Shown: positions 17,901 to 26,062 of the stretch, piece by piece | Layout: each line of letters starts with the position of its first letter | How positions within the stretch are numbered: the stretch's first letter is position 1 | NCBI RefSeq assembly: GCF_030812195.1 | Contig: NZ_JAUSSF010000004.1 | Span: 1 to 64,000 of the forward strand | Reading direction: 5' to 3' | DNA: 64,000 nt | DNA from: Chryseobacterium lathyri | GTDB lineage: Bacteria > Bacteroidota > Bacteroidia > Flavobacteriales > Weeksellaceae | Notes under the pieces: generated by a model | The model's input: the letters and a program-made list of their open reading frames with translations, nothing else | What the model was told of the DNA's origin: nothing | The model's database searches: none | Made by a program: the position numbers and the translations under genes

Positions 17901-18138
17901 ACGTAATATAGTCCATATTTTCAACTCCATTGATGGCGTTTTCCAAAGGCGGTGCCACGGATCTCGCAATCGTTTCTGCGTTGGCTCCCGGATACGCTGC
18001 AGTTACCATCACAGTGGGTGGTGCGATATCGGGAAATTTTGTGATCGGCAGACTGATCATACCGACGATACCCAGAATAACAAGCAATACGGAGATAACC
18101 GTTGCCAGTACGGGCCTTTTTATAATTGTCTTTAACAT
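14998..18138 (-). CDS. RND efflux inner-membrane transporter (AcrB/HAE1 family)
   Basis: The proton-driven pump of the complex, 1046 residues, the usual size. Twelve transmembrane helices are expected: one at the N-terminus (PVLATVISVLLVILGIVGMI), clusters at ~340-540 and ~870-1030, and two large periplasmic loops between. Proton-relay residues are visible: paired Asp in VVDDAIVVVE and Lys in GLLAKNGILIVEFA. PGANAETIARSVAPPLENAI and RVKGVGDAMVYG are HAE1 porter-domain motifs. Substrates are probably hydrophobic drugs, dyes or bile-like detergents. Sits between the adaptor (9-nt gap) and the outer-membrane channel (17-nt gap). Confidence 0.94.
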   Translation of the reverse strand: MLKTIIKRPVLATVISVLLVILGIVGMISLPITKFPDIAPPTVMVTAAYPGANAETIARSVAPPLENAINGVENMDYITSTASNDGTLSITVIFKLGTDPDQAAINVQNRVAQVTNQLPAEVIQAGITTVKRQNSMIAMVSLTSKDGKMDDLFLENYAKINIVPDLKRVKGVGDAMVYGNKDYSMRVWLDPNKLTSYNLTPADVSRAIQTQNLEAAPGRFGERSKEAMEYVLRYKGKFTEPEQYENITIKALNDGSVLKLKDVSKVEFGAYSYTVSSNFNKKPSVTMAIFQMAGSNANEVQIALQERMKELEKSFPEGMAYEIPYATKEALDQSIDQVIHTLIEAFILVFIVVYIFLQDFRSTLIPAIAVPVSIVGTFFFMNLFGFSINILTLFALVLAIGIVVDDAIVVVEAVHAKMEHKKLNPRAATMSAMSEITGAIVSITLIMSAVFVPVAFMSGSTGLFYQQFALTLAIAIVISAINALTLSPALCAIFLKQHHPGTQEKMNFKDRFFAGFNASFNKLTFRYGKAILFLLKKRWVAGIIIVAFGGLFVWMSMTTPKGFIPDEDQSFIIVTANLAPGASKDRTSKVVSDTEDLLMKNPAVEKVISVDGLNLFSGSMSSSAASIFVKLKKTEERGNVSNINDIIGQVQGTLSQDKRANFLVINTPTVDGFGNTSGMELVLQDRTNGELQNLGNISYGMMGALMQRPEVAVAFTTFDVTYPQFEVLVDEVKAAQLGVNVSDVLGVMQGYYGSIQSSDFNRFGKYYKVLVQSTPEMREDKESLNGIFVKNNSGEMVPINTLVSLKQVTGAEVVDRFNLFNSSNLTVMPAPGFSTGQAMAAIDEVSKQVLPPGYTYDYKGMSREEVSAGSQSVMIFGLCIVFVFFLLSAQYESYVLPFAVLIAIPVGLSGVFVGITMADLSNNIYVQIALVMLIGLLAKNGILIVEFAIQRRRAGKSLIASAVEGSKARLRPILMTSLAFIAGLLPLLFVIGPSALGNHSIGYAAVSGMIFGTVLGIFVVPVLFVVFQALHERMSGKVITEADWEY

Positions 18139-18147
18139 GATTTTTTC

Positions 18148-19293
18148 TTACGATTTTTTCGATTGAGCATTCTTTTTCTGCGCCACTACCGGAGTTCCCG
18201 GCTGCAGTCTGTCGAAACCTGTTACGATGTACTCATCACCGGCTTTTAACCCTTTTGATACGATGAAATTATCACCTGCTTTTCCTGTTATTTCAACCGG
18301 AAGCATGACTGCTTTTCCACCTTTGATAGTGAACACGAAGATCTTATCCTGAATGGTTCTTGTAGAAGCTATCGGAAGAAGAACGACATTGCTGTAAAAC
18401 TGTTCCATGACGATCTTTCCGGTATTTCCGCTTCTCAAAAGATTGTCCGGATTGTTGAATTTTGCTCTTAAAGTGATAGAACCGGTGGTTTTGTTGAACT
18501 GTCCTTCCACTGCATCTATTTTTCCGGTCTGCGCATATTTTTCGCCTCCCGAAAGCAGAAGGGAAACTGCCGGTGTATTTTTGATGATCTCATTGATATT
18601 GCTTCCTGCCTGTTGTTTCTGGAAATTATTGAAATCATTTTCACTCATGCTGAAATAGGTATAAACCTCATGAATGTCTGATAAAAGTGTAATCGGCTCC
18701 TGATTAGAAGGGGTCATCAAACTTCCCAGACGGTAATTGAATCTTCCGATAAATCCACTTACCGGTGCTTTGATCGTAGAGAAATTAAGATTGATCTTTG
18801 CAGATTCAATCGCAGACACCGACTGGCTTACGGCACCTCTTGCTGCGTTGTAAACTGCTTCCGCTTCTTTCACCTGGATATCGGAAACCATTTTGTTCCT
18901 TAATAATTCCTTTTTTCTGTCGAGATCAATTTTGGAAGTGGAAAGATTAGCCTGAGCTGTGATCAAAGCTGCCTGGGCACTTTTCATCTGCTCTCGGAAG
19001 ATCTGGTCTTCTATTTTAAACAGAGGCTGTCCCGCTCTTACATAATCCCCTTCATCTACGAAGATTTTGCTTAAATATCCTGTAACCTGTGGTCTGATCT
19101 CTACATTGGAGATGCCTTCTACGGATGCTGCATATTCTCTGGAAACAGAAGCATCTCCCTGCTTCACTTTTTCTATTGGAAGTTCAGGGGCCTGCTGTTG
19201 AAAAGCCTGGTTTTGATTGTTTTTCCTGCACCCCGCCAAGACGATTAGCGAGAGGAAAAGTATAGTTGATTTTTGAATAAAAAATCTCTGCAT
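18148..19293 (-). CDS. RND efflux periplasmic adaptor (AcrA family)
   Basis: The membrane-fusion protein linking pump and channel, 381 residues from the ATG giving MQRFFIQ; a longer upstream frame lacks a good start. A lipoprotein signal ends in LAGC. Family features in order: lipoyl half EIRPQVTGYLSKIFVDEGDY, the alpha-hairpin (~residues 85-155), second lipoyl half IKAPVSGFIGRFNYRLGSLM, beta-barrel, and membrane-proximal domain ending TGFDRLQPGTPV. First gene of the operon; an AraC-family regulator is encoded 240 nt upstream on the same strand and is a plausible regulator. Confidence 0.92.
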   Translation of the reverse strand: MQRFFIQKSTILFLSLIVLAGCRKNNQNQAFQQQAPELPIEKVKQGDASVSREYAASVEGISNVEIRPQVTGYLSKIFVDEGDYVRAGQPLFKIEDQIFREQMKSAQAALITAQANLSTSKIDLDRKKELLRNKMVSDIQVKEAEAVYNAARGAVSQSVSAIESAKINLNFSTIKAPVSGFIGRFNYRLGSLMTPSNQEPITLLSDIHEVYTYFSMSENDFNNFQKQQAGSNINEIIKNTPAVSLLLSGGEKYAQTGKIDAVEGQFNKTTGSITLRAKFNNPDNLLRSGNTGKIVMEQFYSNVVLLPIASTRTIQDKIFVFTIKGGKAVMLPVEITGKAGDNFIVSKGLKAGDEYIVTGFDRLQPGTPVVAQKKNAQSKKS

Positions 19294-19532
19294 AACAATA
19301 TTCCTTTTAAATTTACTGGGCAAAATTCGCCCTAAAAAAATTCAATAGAAATATTCAAAAAACTCCTTGTTTTGTCAAAAAGACTCCCAATTATTTAAAA
19401 CATGAGAAATGTCATTTATTACCTTAAATAGAATACATAAATAATATAATTCCATTTTTTGCATCAAAAAACAGCGATAATTTAGCAAAAAGACATCAAT
19501 TCTATAATTTCAAAAACACAAAACACTGATTA

Positions 19533-20450
19533 TCAATACAAATCATCTTTCTTATACTCTATTGGTGACTTGCCTGTATGTTTTTTAAAGAATTTGCTGA
19601 AAGAGGCCTGGTCAGAAAACTTCAGCTGTACGGCTACGTTATTGACATTGAGATTGGGATTCCTTAAAAGCAGTCGTGCTTCTACAGCCAATACCTGATG
19701 AATAATATCTCTCGGCGGCTTGAACATGGTTTTATTGATGACTTTGGTCAGATACTTCCGGCTGATACACAGCTTGTCGGCATAGAACTGCACATTATGC
19801 TCTTCTTTGAAATGTTCCCGAACCAGCGTAAAGAAACTGGTCGTCAGCTCATCCTCACGGTGGGTGACCTGGTGGGTTTTTTCAATTTTTTTGAAATAAT
19901 TGTCTATTTCATAAATCACCAGAGAAAAGTGGTGCCAGATCATTTCATTGAAATAATAATCTTCTTTCTCCGTATTGTTCAGGGCCTTCAGCTCATCAAG
20001 GTGGAAATTCATTCTTCGGTACAGATCAGGCTCATTTCTGATGATATGGGTAGGATCCGATGAAAGGCTTTTCAGTACATCATTTGATTTATAATTAAAT
20101 CCTGCATCAGAAATAAAGTCCAGGGAAAAGAAGATATATTTTGCTTTGTAATCCTCTGAGATCATATCTACCCAGAATATTTCTGAAAAAGGACAGAAAA
20201 TAACATCGCCTTCAGATACGTCATAGCTTTTGTCATCCAACCTGAACTGGATACTCCCCTGCTGGACCATAAAAATGCAGAAATAATCTGAGCGGTATGG
20301 GGTATTGAGCTTTATGAGATAATTAGCCTTATCGATTTCCATGACCACAAATTCTTTTACCCTGAGATCAAACTCTACGTCCCGAAGAAGTTCTTCAAAA
20401 GTAAACAGGGATACAAATTCTGAGGAGGTTGCTGTGGACTTTTTAGCCAT
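19533..20450 (-). CDS. AraC-family transcriptional regulator
   Basis: A 305-residue regulator with an N-terminal cupin-like sensor domain (~residues 30-180; FMVQQGSIQFRLDDKSY, then EGDVIFCPFSEIF) and a C-terminal double helix-turn-helix (~200-300). The second HTH is clear: LNVNNVAVQLKFSDQASFSK followed by FFKKHTGKSPIEYKK. It sits immediately upstream of the RND efflux operon in the same orientation, so local control of the pump is a reasonable inference. No operator was identified in the 240-nt gap. Confidence 0.88.
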   Translation of the reverse strand: MAKKSTATSSEFVSLFTFEELLRDVEFDLRVKEFVVMEIDKANYLIKLNTPYRSDYFCIFMVQQGSIQFRLDDKSYDVSEGDVIFCPFSEIFWVDMISEDYKAKYIFFSLDFISDAGFNYKSNDVLKSLSSDPTHIIRNEPDLYRRMNFHLDELKALNNTEKEDYYFNEMIWHHFSLVIYEIDNYFKKIEKTHQVTHREDELTTSFFTLVREHFKEEHNVQFYADKLCISRKYLTKVINKTMFKPPRDIIHQVLAVEARLLLRNPNLNVNNVAVQLKFSDQASFSKFFKKHTGKSPIEYKKDDLY

Positions 20451-20497
20451 GAAGGATGAATTAGAGTACGAAATTAGGGTATTTGAGTGAAAGGGGC

Positions 20498-20540
20498 AAA
20501 ATCAAAAAGATCAAGCGGATAGAGAAAACTTTTTGATTTT
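20498..20540 (-). terminator. Inverted repeat at the metallophosphoesterase 3' end
   Basis: A 12-bp perfect inverted repeat (AAAATCAAAAAG / CTTTTTGATTTT) with a 19-nt loop overlaps the stop of the metallophosphoesterase gene. It is AT-rich and could act as a weak terminator. Confidence 0.35.
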
Positions 20541-21285
20541 ACAATTCAATGATCAGCTCTTTTTCATACCCATTATATTTTTCATCGATATAGCCATGCG
20601 GGTTACAGATCACCCCGGTTTTCCCAATAGTATATCTGCATGGTGTATGGATGTGCCCATGAATCCAGTACAGCGGCTGATGTTCTGTGATGAAATCTTC
20701 CAGATTGGAGGCATAAGCAGAAGTCACAGGATCTTCTTTGTACTGTTCCGGAACAGACTGAATGCTTGGTGCATGATGGGTAATGACAATATTCTGCAAT
20801 CCCGCAGAACTTTCCAGGCTTTCTTTTAACCAAAGCTTTGAAAACTGATGAATTTTAAAGGTATCAATGGTCCTCATTTTTGAATAGGAAGGATCCCGTC
20901 TGATCTTTTTATAATCATTCATTATCGGCTGACAGATCATTCCGTAATGTATAGGATTTCCAAAGATAGAAAAATCCGTCCACAGCGTGGCTCCATGAAA
21001 ACGAACGCCGTCAATATCCACAGATTCATTTTCAAGAACAAATACATTTGAATCTACAACAGCCTGTTTGATTTTATGCAATGTTTTTGGATAAGAACCT
21101 TTATAATATTCATGGTTTCCCAGAACATAAATGACAGGCTTATTTCCTATTTTTAATTTGATCCATTCAATTCCTTTGGTCCCAAGATTAACATCTCCGG
21201 CCAATACGACAACGTCTGCATGATCAAAAAATAAATCAGTCGATCCGAATTCCTGATGAAGGTCGCTGATGATCTGTATTTTCAT
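20539..21285 (-). CDS. Calcineurin-like metallophosphoesterase
   Basis: A cytosolic phosphoesterase of 248 residues from the ATG giving MKIQIISDLH; a longer upstream frame lacks family support. All five metal-site blocks are present: DxH in ISDLHQEF, GD in VVLAGDVN, GNHE in YVLGNHEYY, H in VITHHAPS, and GHxH in WIHGHIHT. The substrate is unknown; the family includes protein, nucleotide and UDP-lipid phosphoesterases. It follows the drug-exporter gene on the same strand with a 72-nt gap. Confidence 0.87.
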   Translation of the reverse strand: MKIQIISDLHQEFGSTDLFFDHADVVVLAGDVNLGTKGIEWIKLKIGNKPVIYVLGNHEYYKGSYPKTLHKIKQAVVDSNVFVLENESVDIDGVRFHGATLWTDFSIFGNPIHYGMICQPIMNDYKKIRRDPSYSKMRTIDTFKIHQFSKLWLKESLESSAGLQNIVITHHAPSIQSVPEQYKEDPVTSAYASNLEDFITEHQPLYWIHGHIHTPCRYTIGKTGVICNPHGYIDEKYNGYEKELIIEL

Positions 21286-21357
21286 ACTGCTAAAATAAAA
21301 AGAAACGACATGATAATGCCGATCCTTTTTCATATAGTTGGTATATTTTTAATCCGT

Positions 21358-22746
21358 TTATGAAACAGCTATTTCCGTCTGCCGGATTTTTAAACTTTTG
21401 AAGATAAAATACAGGAGCATTCCAAGAGCCAACAGCGCATATCCAACCAGAATAATCAGGCTTAAATCTCCAACCGCATATTTTGAAGGAAAGATCTGAC
21501 TCATCAAAGTCATAAACGAAAGTCCGATACCTGCTCCCAGAAAGTAGCTGGTAGAGCTCAAACTGGACGCCACTCCGTAATGAGAAGGCGCTACATCCTG
21601 GATCCCCATCACCGAAAGTGCTGTAAAGCAAAATGTCATTCCTATTCCTGAAATACAGGCCGCTCCCAGTAAAACAACAGCCAACGGATGTCCTGTATAC
21701 ACAGCAATCAGTAAAGACAAAGCTCCCGCCAGCATAAAACTCCAGCCGAATACACCCATCTGGGAAGAAGTTAATCTTCTGGAAATACGGGGCAAAACAA
21801 ATTTAGCTGCCAATGCAGACATAATACTGAACGGCACAAGCATTAACCCAGCTGAAGCCGCACTGTTCCCCATATCTTTCTGAAGCATTAGTGAAATAAG
21901 GAACAAAAATCCTATAAAAAACGCTCCCAATGTAAAGAAAACCGCATTCGAAATCATTAAAGACCTATGCTTAAATAACTGCAGATCGATTAGTGGCTGA
22001 GCCACAGATTTCAACCGGATAAATACAGCTACCAAAAGCAAAACAGCAAGTACCAGAGAACCGATGATCATTATTGGATTTTCTTTGATATGAACCAATT
22101 CATGGGTTCCGTAGGTAAGACTTAGCAGGCCTAAAACAAGCAGTACTCCTGATATAAGATCTGTTTTCTGACTGTTTTCACTTTTTTCATCTGAAGGCAG
22201 ATATTGATAGGCAAAAATTAAAGTCAGTAAAAGAACAGGAACATTGATCAGGAAAACCCAGTGCCAGCTCAGATAAGTACTGATAATTCCTCCTATGGAA
22301 AGACCGCTTCCGGAACCGATCGCCGCAAAGGAGCTGAAAATTCCAATTGCACGGTTACGTTCCTGCTCTCCTCTGAACGTATTGGTCACAATGGACAAAG
22401 CGGAAGGCATGATAAAAGCTGCTCCCAATCCCTGAAGGGCACGAAATATAGCCAATGCCTCAAAGCTCTGCGAAAGTCCCGCTCCCAAAGATGTCAACAT
22501 AAAAATAAGAGCTCCGATGAGGAATATTTTCTTACGCCCGATCTGATCGGAAAGCTTCCCGCCAATGATCAGGAAACCTCCAAAGAAAAGTACATAAAGA
22601 GTCTGTAACCACTGCACGGTTTCAGCTCCAATATTGAACTGTTCCTGAATAGAAGGAATGGTTAAATTAATAATGGCAATATCCAAAGCCTCCACAAAAG
22701 TTCCTACTGATGCTAATATTAATATTAAATTTTTCCTTGTACTCAT
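21358..22746 (-). CDS. MFS multidrug transporter, DHA2 (EmrB/QacA) family
   Basis: An inner-membrane drug:proton antiporter, 462 residues from the ATG giving MSTRKN; a TTG three codons upstream is weaker. Hydrophobicity suggests 14 helices. Motif D1 is FVEALDIAIINLTIPSI, motif A is GGKLSDQIGRKKIF, and RALQGLGAAFIMPSALSIV with FSSFAAIGSGSGLSIGGIIS contains motifs B and C. It is divergently transcribed from an Lrp/AsnC-type regulator across a 143-bp gap with a duplicated 19-bp sequence, which suggests control by that regulator. Confidence 0.9.
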   Translation of the reverse strand: MSTRKNLILILASVGTFVEALDIAIINLTIPSIQEQFNIGAETVQWLQTLYVLFFGGFLIIGGKLSDQIGRKKIFLIGALIFMLTSLGAGLSQSFEALAIFRALQGLGAAFIMPSALSIVTNTFRGEQERNRAIGIFSSFAAIGSGSGLSIGGIISTYLSWHWVFLINVPVLLLTLIFAYQYLPSDEKSENSQKTDLISGVLLVLGLLSLTYGTHELVHIKENPIMIIGSLVLAVLLLVAVFIRLKSVAQPLIDLQLFKHRSLMISNAVFFTLGAFFIGFLFLISLMLQKDMGNSAASAGLMLVPFSIMSALAAKFVLPRISRRLTSSQMGVFGWSFMLAGALSLLIAVYTGHPLAVVLLGAACISGIGMTFCFTALSVMGIQDVAPSHYGVASSLSSTSYFLGAGIGLSFMTLMSQIFPSKYAVGDLSLIILVGYALLALGMLLYFIFKSLKIRQTEIAVS

Positions 22747-22763
22747 TGTATTCAAATTTCCTG

Positions 22764-22771
22764 CAAAATTA
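22764..22771 (-). promoter_or_regulatory. -7 box of the MFS transporter gene
   Basis: On the minus strand this reads TAATTTTG, matching TAnnTTTG, 18 nt upstream of the ATG at 22746. It overlaps the first copy of the 19-bp direct repeat, as expected for repressor control. Confidence 0.45.
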
Positions 22772-22847
22772 ATTTTAAAAGAACATATTTGAAAATTTTA
22801 TATTAAATTTGGAACAAATTTGTTTATTAATTAATTTTAAAAGAACA
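22767..22847. repeat. Two 19-bp direct repeats between divergent genes
   Basis: AATTAATTTTAAAAGAACA occurs exactly at 22767-22785 and 22829-22847. The 62-bp spacing is close to six helical turns, so both copies face the same side of the DNA. One overlaps the MFS -7 box and the other lies just downstream of the regulator's -7 box. This is a strong candidate for a pair of operator sites for the adjacent Lrp/AsnC regulator. Confidence 0.6.
22804..22811 (+). promoter_or_regulatory. -7 box of the Lrp/AsnC regulator gene
   Basis: TAAATTTG matches TAnnTTTG, with a predicted start near 22818 and a leader of about 70 nt before the ATG at 22890. A TTTG lies 12 nt upstream, too close for the ideal spacing. 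Confidence 0.4.
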
Positions 22848-22889
22848 AAATTACTACCACCATCAATAGCAAGCTTAAAAACAGAACAA

Positions 22890-23360
22890 ATGACTGCAGA
22901 ACATTATACTCCCGATGAAAAAGACCTTTCCATCCTTCGTTTGTTGCAGAAGGATGCCAAAATGAGTGTGCGTGATATTTCAGCAAGAATCAATCTAAGC
23001 CCTACTCCTACTCATGAGCGCATCAAACGAATGGAAAAACTTGGAATTATCAAGGAATACACAGCTGTATTGGACCGCAAAAAAGTAAATAAAGGCATGA
23101 TGGTTATCTGTATGATCGCCCTTAATGTCCACAATAAAAAAACGGCAGGAAAGTTCATTGAAGAAGTTGGTAAGCTGAAGGAGGTTGTAGAGTTTTACAA
23201 TATCAGCGGGGATTTTGATTTTATGCTTAAGATCCTTGCCCCGAACATGGATGAGTTCCATGAGTTTTTTGTGAATAAACTTTCTGAAATTGAAGGCATC
23301 GGGCAGACGAAAAGTATCTTTGTAATGAACAGCATTAAGGAAAGCGTACAGATTTTATAA
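22890..23360 (+). CDS. Lrp/AsnC-family transcriptional regulator
   Basis: A 156-residue regulator from the ATG giving MTAEHYTPDEKD; an upstream TTG frame would add 27 unconserved residues. The N-terminal winged HTH is at residues ~13-60 (ILRLLQKDAKMSVRDISARI, NLSPTPTHERIKRM) and the C-terminal RAM/AsnC ligand domain at ~70-150 (GDFDFMLKILAPNMDEFHEF). Such proteins form octamers and sense amino acids. Divergent from the DHA2 exporter, it probably controls that gene and itself through the duplicated 19-bp sequence in between. Confidence 0.9.
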   Translation: MTAEHYTPDEKDLSILRLLQKDAKMSVRDISARINLSPTPTHERIKRMEKLGIIKEYTAVLDRKKVNKGMMVICMIALNVHNKKTAGKFIEEVGKLKEVVEFYNISGDFDFMLKILAPNMDEFHEFFVNKLSEIEGIGQTKSIFVMNSIKESVQIL

Positions 23361-23469
23361 GGTTTGTAAGACTAAATCTTTAACGTGAGCTTTTTTGTCC
23401 CTCGCAGATTTAGCGGGTACACAGATGTTTTAAATATTAATAAAATCTTTATTTTCTATTATTTATTAA

Positions 23470-23526
23470 TTTTAGATAACTATATATTTAATTCCTTTGT
23501 ACAATTAAATATATAGTTATCTAAAA
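23470..23526. repeat. Perfect 24-bp AT-rich inverted repeat
   Basis: Two 24-bp arms (23470-23493 and 23503-23526) are exact reverse complements around a 9-nt centre CCTTTGTAC. The arms contain TTAGATAACTATATATTTAA. It lies 93 nt upstream of the methyltransferase ATG. No T-tract distinguishes it as a terminator. It may be a large operator overlapping a promoter, or a remnant of a small mobile element. No target-site duplication was identified. Confidence 0.6.
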
Positions 23527-23618
23527 AAATAAACACATTTAAGATTCTTTTAATAGTTAAATTTCTTCCTTTTATTACAGATTGAGTAAATTGTATCCAC
23601 ATTTTAAAATTACAGAAT

Positions 23619-24386
23619 ATGCCCTGGAACCCTGACGTTTATAATCAGTTTAAAAACATCCGTTTCAAACCTTTTTATGACCTTGCAGAGCTAATCATCG
23701 ATGAAAATAACATGAAAGCAGTAGATATCGGTTGTGGAACAGGTGAACAAACTGCTATTCTTACAGAAAAATTTCCCAATGCTGTATTTACAGGGATCGA
23801 CTCTTCTCCCGAAATGCTTGAAAAGTCCAGTACCCTGGAAAATGAACGTCTTCATTTTAAAATATCAACGACTGAAACAATGCTTGCTGCCGATGAAAAC
23901 TGGGATCTTATTTTCAGTAATGCTGCCCTGCAATGGTCCGACAACCATCAGGATCTGTTTCCAAAGTTGATCTCCAAACTTAATACGAATGGCCAGTTGG
24001 CAGTACAAATGCCATATCAGCCAGGAAATATCCTGAATAAAATTCTATTTGAGCTGGCAGATGAAGAACCTTTCCGTAAACAGCTTAATGAATGGAACCG
24101 CCCTTCCGCGGTACTTACCATTGATGAATACGCCCAGATCCTTTTCAATAACGGCATTCAGGATCTGAATCTCTCACAAAAGGTATACCCTATTATTGCC
24201 GAAGATCATGAAACTTTATTCAGCTTTATCTCAGGATCAGCCTTGATCCCTTATTTGGAAAAGCTTGATGAGGAACAGCAAAAAACCTTTACGGAGGAGT
24301 TTAAACAGCGTATCAGGAAGAATTTCCCAAAACTTCCGGCTATTTATGCTTTCAAAAGAATTCTGTTATATGGAAGGAAAAAATAA
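23619..24386 (+). CDS. Trans-aconitate 2-methyltransferase-like SAM methyltransferase
   Basis: A 255-residue class I methyltransferase. The N-terminus MPWNPDVYNQFKNIRFKPF resembles the WNPxxY...F start of Tam. The SAM-binding motif I is VDIGCGTGEQT (residues ~36-46), motif II FTGIDSSPEML, and the post-II segment WDLIFSNAALQWSDN is conserved in Tam. Tam methylates trans-aconitate to relieve aconitase inhibition. The sequence is shifted in length only slightly from E. coli Tam, but other small-acid methyltransferases share this pattern, so the exact substrate is not certain. Monocistronic, followed by a terminator. Confidence 0.75.
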   Translation: MPWNPDVYNQFKNIRFKPFYDLAELIIDENNMKAVDIGCGTGEQTAILTEKFPNAVFTGIDSSPEMLEKSSTLENERLHFKISTTETMLAADENWDLIFSNAALQWSDNHQDLFPKLISKLNTNGQLAVQMPYQPGNILNKILFELADEEPFRKQLNEWNRPSAVLTIDEYAQILFNNGIQDLNLSQKVYPIIAEDHETLFSFISGSALIPYLEKLDEEQQKTFTEEFKQRIRKNFPKLPAIYAFKRILLYGRKK

Positions 24387-24390
24387 AAAG

Positions 24391-24418
24391 AGCCCTGTTT
24401 ATTATTTAATACAGGGCT
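24391..24418. terminator. Bidirectional terminator between converging genes
   Basis: AGCCCTGT and ACAGGGCT form an 8-bp stem with a 12-nt AT-rich loop. On the minus strand it is followed by CTTTTTATTTTTTCC. It serves the methyltransferase and the secreted-protein pair. Confidence 0.8.
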
Positions 24419-24432
24419 AATCTTTAATATTA

Positions 24433-24948
24433 CTATTTCCAATAATTCCAGACCGTTCCATCAAACACAGCAAAGGTTTTACTGACTGTATCGTAACATA
24501 TCATTCCCGGGTACGGATTTTTCACATTAAGATGTGGCGAAGATATCTTGGGAAGAATCATGGCTTTATCAGACGATTCCAGAACGAGTACCCCCTCCGC
24601 ACTTCCTTCTTGGGTGCCGATCACCACTCCATTTCCTGTTTCATCCGAACCGTTAGTTATTGTTGCTGCAGAATTTCCCACATCACTAAGAGCTTTCCAT
24701 GTATTATTTTCGTACATCTTCACTTTGTTATCTAATCTATCAAATACGAATGTTCCATTTGCCGGAATGCCCACAGGAAGCCCCTGAGTAGCAGGAAGAA
24801 TAAGACCTTTTGCATTGGTGGAGGTATTATTAAAATCCAGTATGGTGCTCCTGCCGTCAATGGTTTCTTTCCCTATAGCCACCTGAGCATAAAAAGAATT
24901 AAAAATTAATAACGTCACAACAGCACTTATGCTTTTTATATGTTTCAT
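24433..24948 (-). CDS. Secreted protein with Bacteroidota GMIxYD C-terminal module
   Basis: A 171-residue protein with a signal peptide (MKHIKSISAVVTLLIFNSFYAQ). The mature N-terminus VAIGKETIDGRSTILDFNN and the block NAKGLILPATQG are common in short flavobacterial surface or tail-fibre-like proteins. The C-terminus PYPGMICYDTVSKTFAVFDG closes with VWNYWK. The same module (GMIVYDIQDSCVKLYNGTQW) ends the gene upstream. The two genes are 17 nt apart and likely co-transcribed. Function unknown; location probably cell surface or periplasm. Confidence 0.65.
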   Translation of the reverse strand: MKHIKSISAVVTLLIFNSFYAQVAIGKETIDGRSTILDFNNTSTNAKGLILPATQGLPVGIPANGTFVFDRLDNKVKMYENNTWKALSDVGNSAATITNGSDETGNGVVIGTQEGSAEGVLVLESSDKAMILPKISSPHLNVKNPYPGMICYDTVSKTFAVFDGTVWNYWK

Positions 24949-24965
24949 AATATATACAAATTAGA

Positions 24966-26018
24966 TTAATCATTACAGCTTCTTTCGATACATTTCCATT
25001 GGGTGCCGTTGTACAGTTTAACACAGCTATCCTGAATATCATAAACAATCATTCCTTCTTTAGGCTCTGCAACAGCATCTCCTGGCTGAGGAGTCTGGCT
25101 TACATGCTGTACTCTGGTGATAACTAGACCTTTATTTTTTGATTCCAATGCGAGAAAACCATTAGGAATATTCTCAGGCCAGTTATTGGTTTTCTGCTGT
25201 GTAGTGATTCCCATTTTGGTATAACTGTCAGGAGTTCCCGAGGCTCCGGGCTTGGTACAGTAATCATCTAATTCATGAACGATCTCATCTGCAAAACCGC
25301 AGGCAAATTTATCATTGGGAAGCCCGTCAGGCCACAGATCCGGGCATGAAGCCTGAGTAGCATTAGGTCCGCAGAAGCTGGCATTTCCAGGAGTAAGCCC
25401 TGTCACCGTATCCATTGCAATGGCTATAATCTGACTATCATTACTGAGTATGGAGCTTCCTCCTCCATTTACCTGGGCTTTGGCAATACAATAGGCTTTT
25501 CCCAAAGGAGCACCAACATAGTTTATAAAAGGATAGGTAATAGACTGCTGGCTGAAAGTTCCGCATATTTCTACAACGCTGTATGTTCCCATATCAATGG
25601 TTGAAGTAGCTCCAGGAAATGTTCCCATGAATGAAGGGTCCCCTTGGGAAACCGAACCGGTAAGAGAAAGGTATGCTTTTGTTCCCAGCTTCACTTTTGA
25701 GTTCTTCTGGCTTCCGAAAACGCCTATTATTATTGACCCCTCAGATTTTACACTGGCAGCGCTCCTGATCTCAAGGTTACCGTTTACCGCAATACCTTTT
25801 ACAATAAGTGCACCTCCGGGCTCAATAATAAGAAGTGCATCCTGCGGGATGGTAATATCGCTAGCCAGAGTAAGATTTCCTGTAAGGCAGTAAGTTTGCC
25901 CGGGATTCATTACCTGACCTGTGTAAGCTGTGCATTGTGCGTTCACAACACTGTAAAAAAGAACCATTAACAAGAAAATGAATTTCCTATTAATGGCCTC
26001 AAAATTTGAATTATCCAT
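24966..26018 (-). CDS. Secreted beta-helix-like protein sharing the GMIxYD module
   Basis: A 350-residue secreted protein. The first ~27 residues form an N-terminal hydrophobic signal (FIFLLMVLFYSVVNAQ). Residues ~30-190 have repeating short beta-strand units (NLTLASDITIPQDALLIIEP, GALIVKGIAVNGNLEIRSAA) typical of parallel beta-helices or polymorphic surface proteins. Several Cys pairs occur in the middle (CGPNATQASC, CGFADE, DDYC). The C-terminus has ITRVQHVSQTPQ and GMIVYDIQDSCVKLYNG. No T9SS tail was seen. First gene of the pair. Function unknown. Confidence 0.65.
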   Translation of the reverse strand: MDNSNFEAINRKFIFLLMVLFYSVVNAQCTAYTGQVMNPGQTYCLTGNLTLASDITIPQDALLIIEPGGALIVKGIAVNGNLEIRSAASVKSEGSIIIGVFGSQKNSKVKLGTKAYLSLTGSVSQGDPSFMGTFPGATSTIDMGTYSVVEICGTFSQQSITYPFINYVGAPLGKAYCIAKAQVNGGGSSILSNDSQIIAIAMDTVTGLTPGNASFCGPNATQASCPDLWPDGLPNDKFACGFADEIVHELDDYCTKPGASGTPDSYTKMGITTQQKTNNWPENIPNGFLALESKNKGLVITRVQHVSQTPQPGDAVAEPKEGMIVYDIQDSCVKLYNGTQWKCIERSCND

Positions 26019-26062
26019 ATGATTTTATAATAAATTAATATTTTTCAAATAATTTAATAGAT

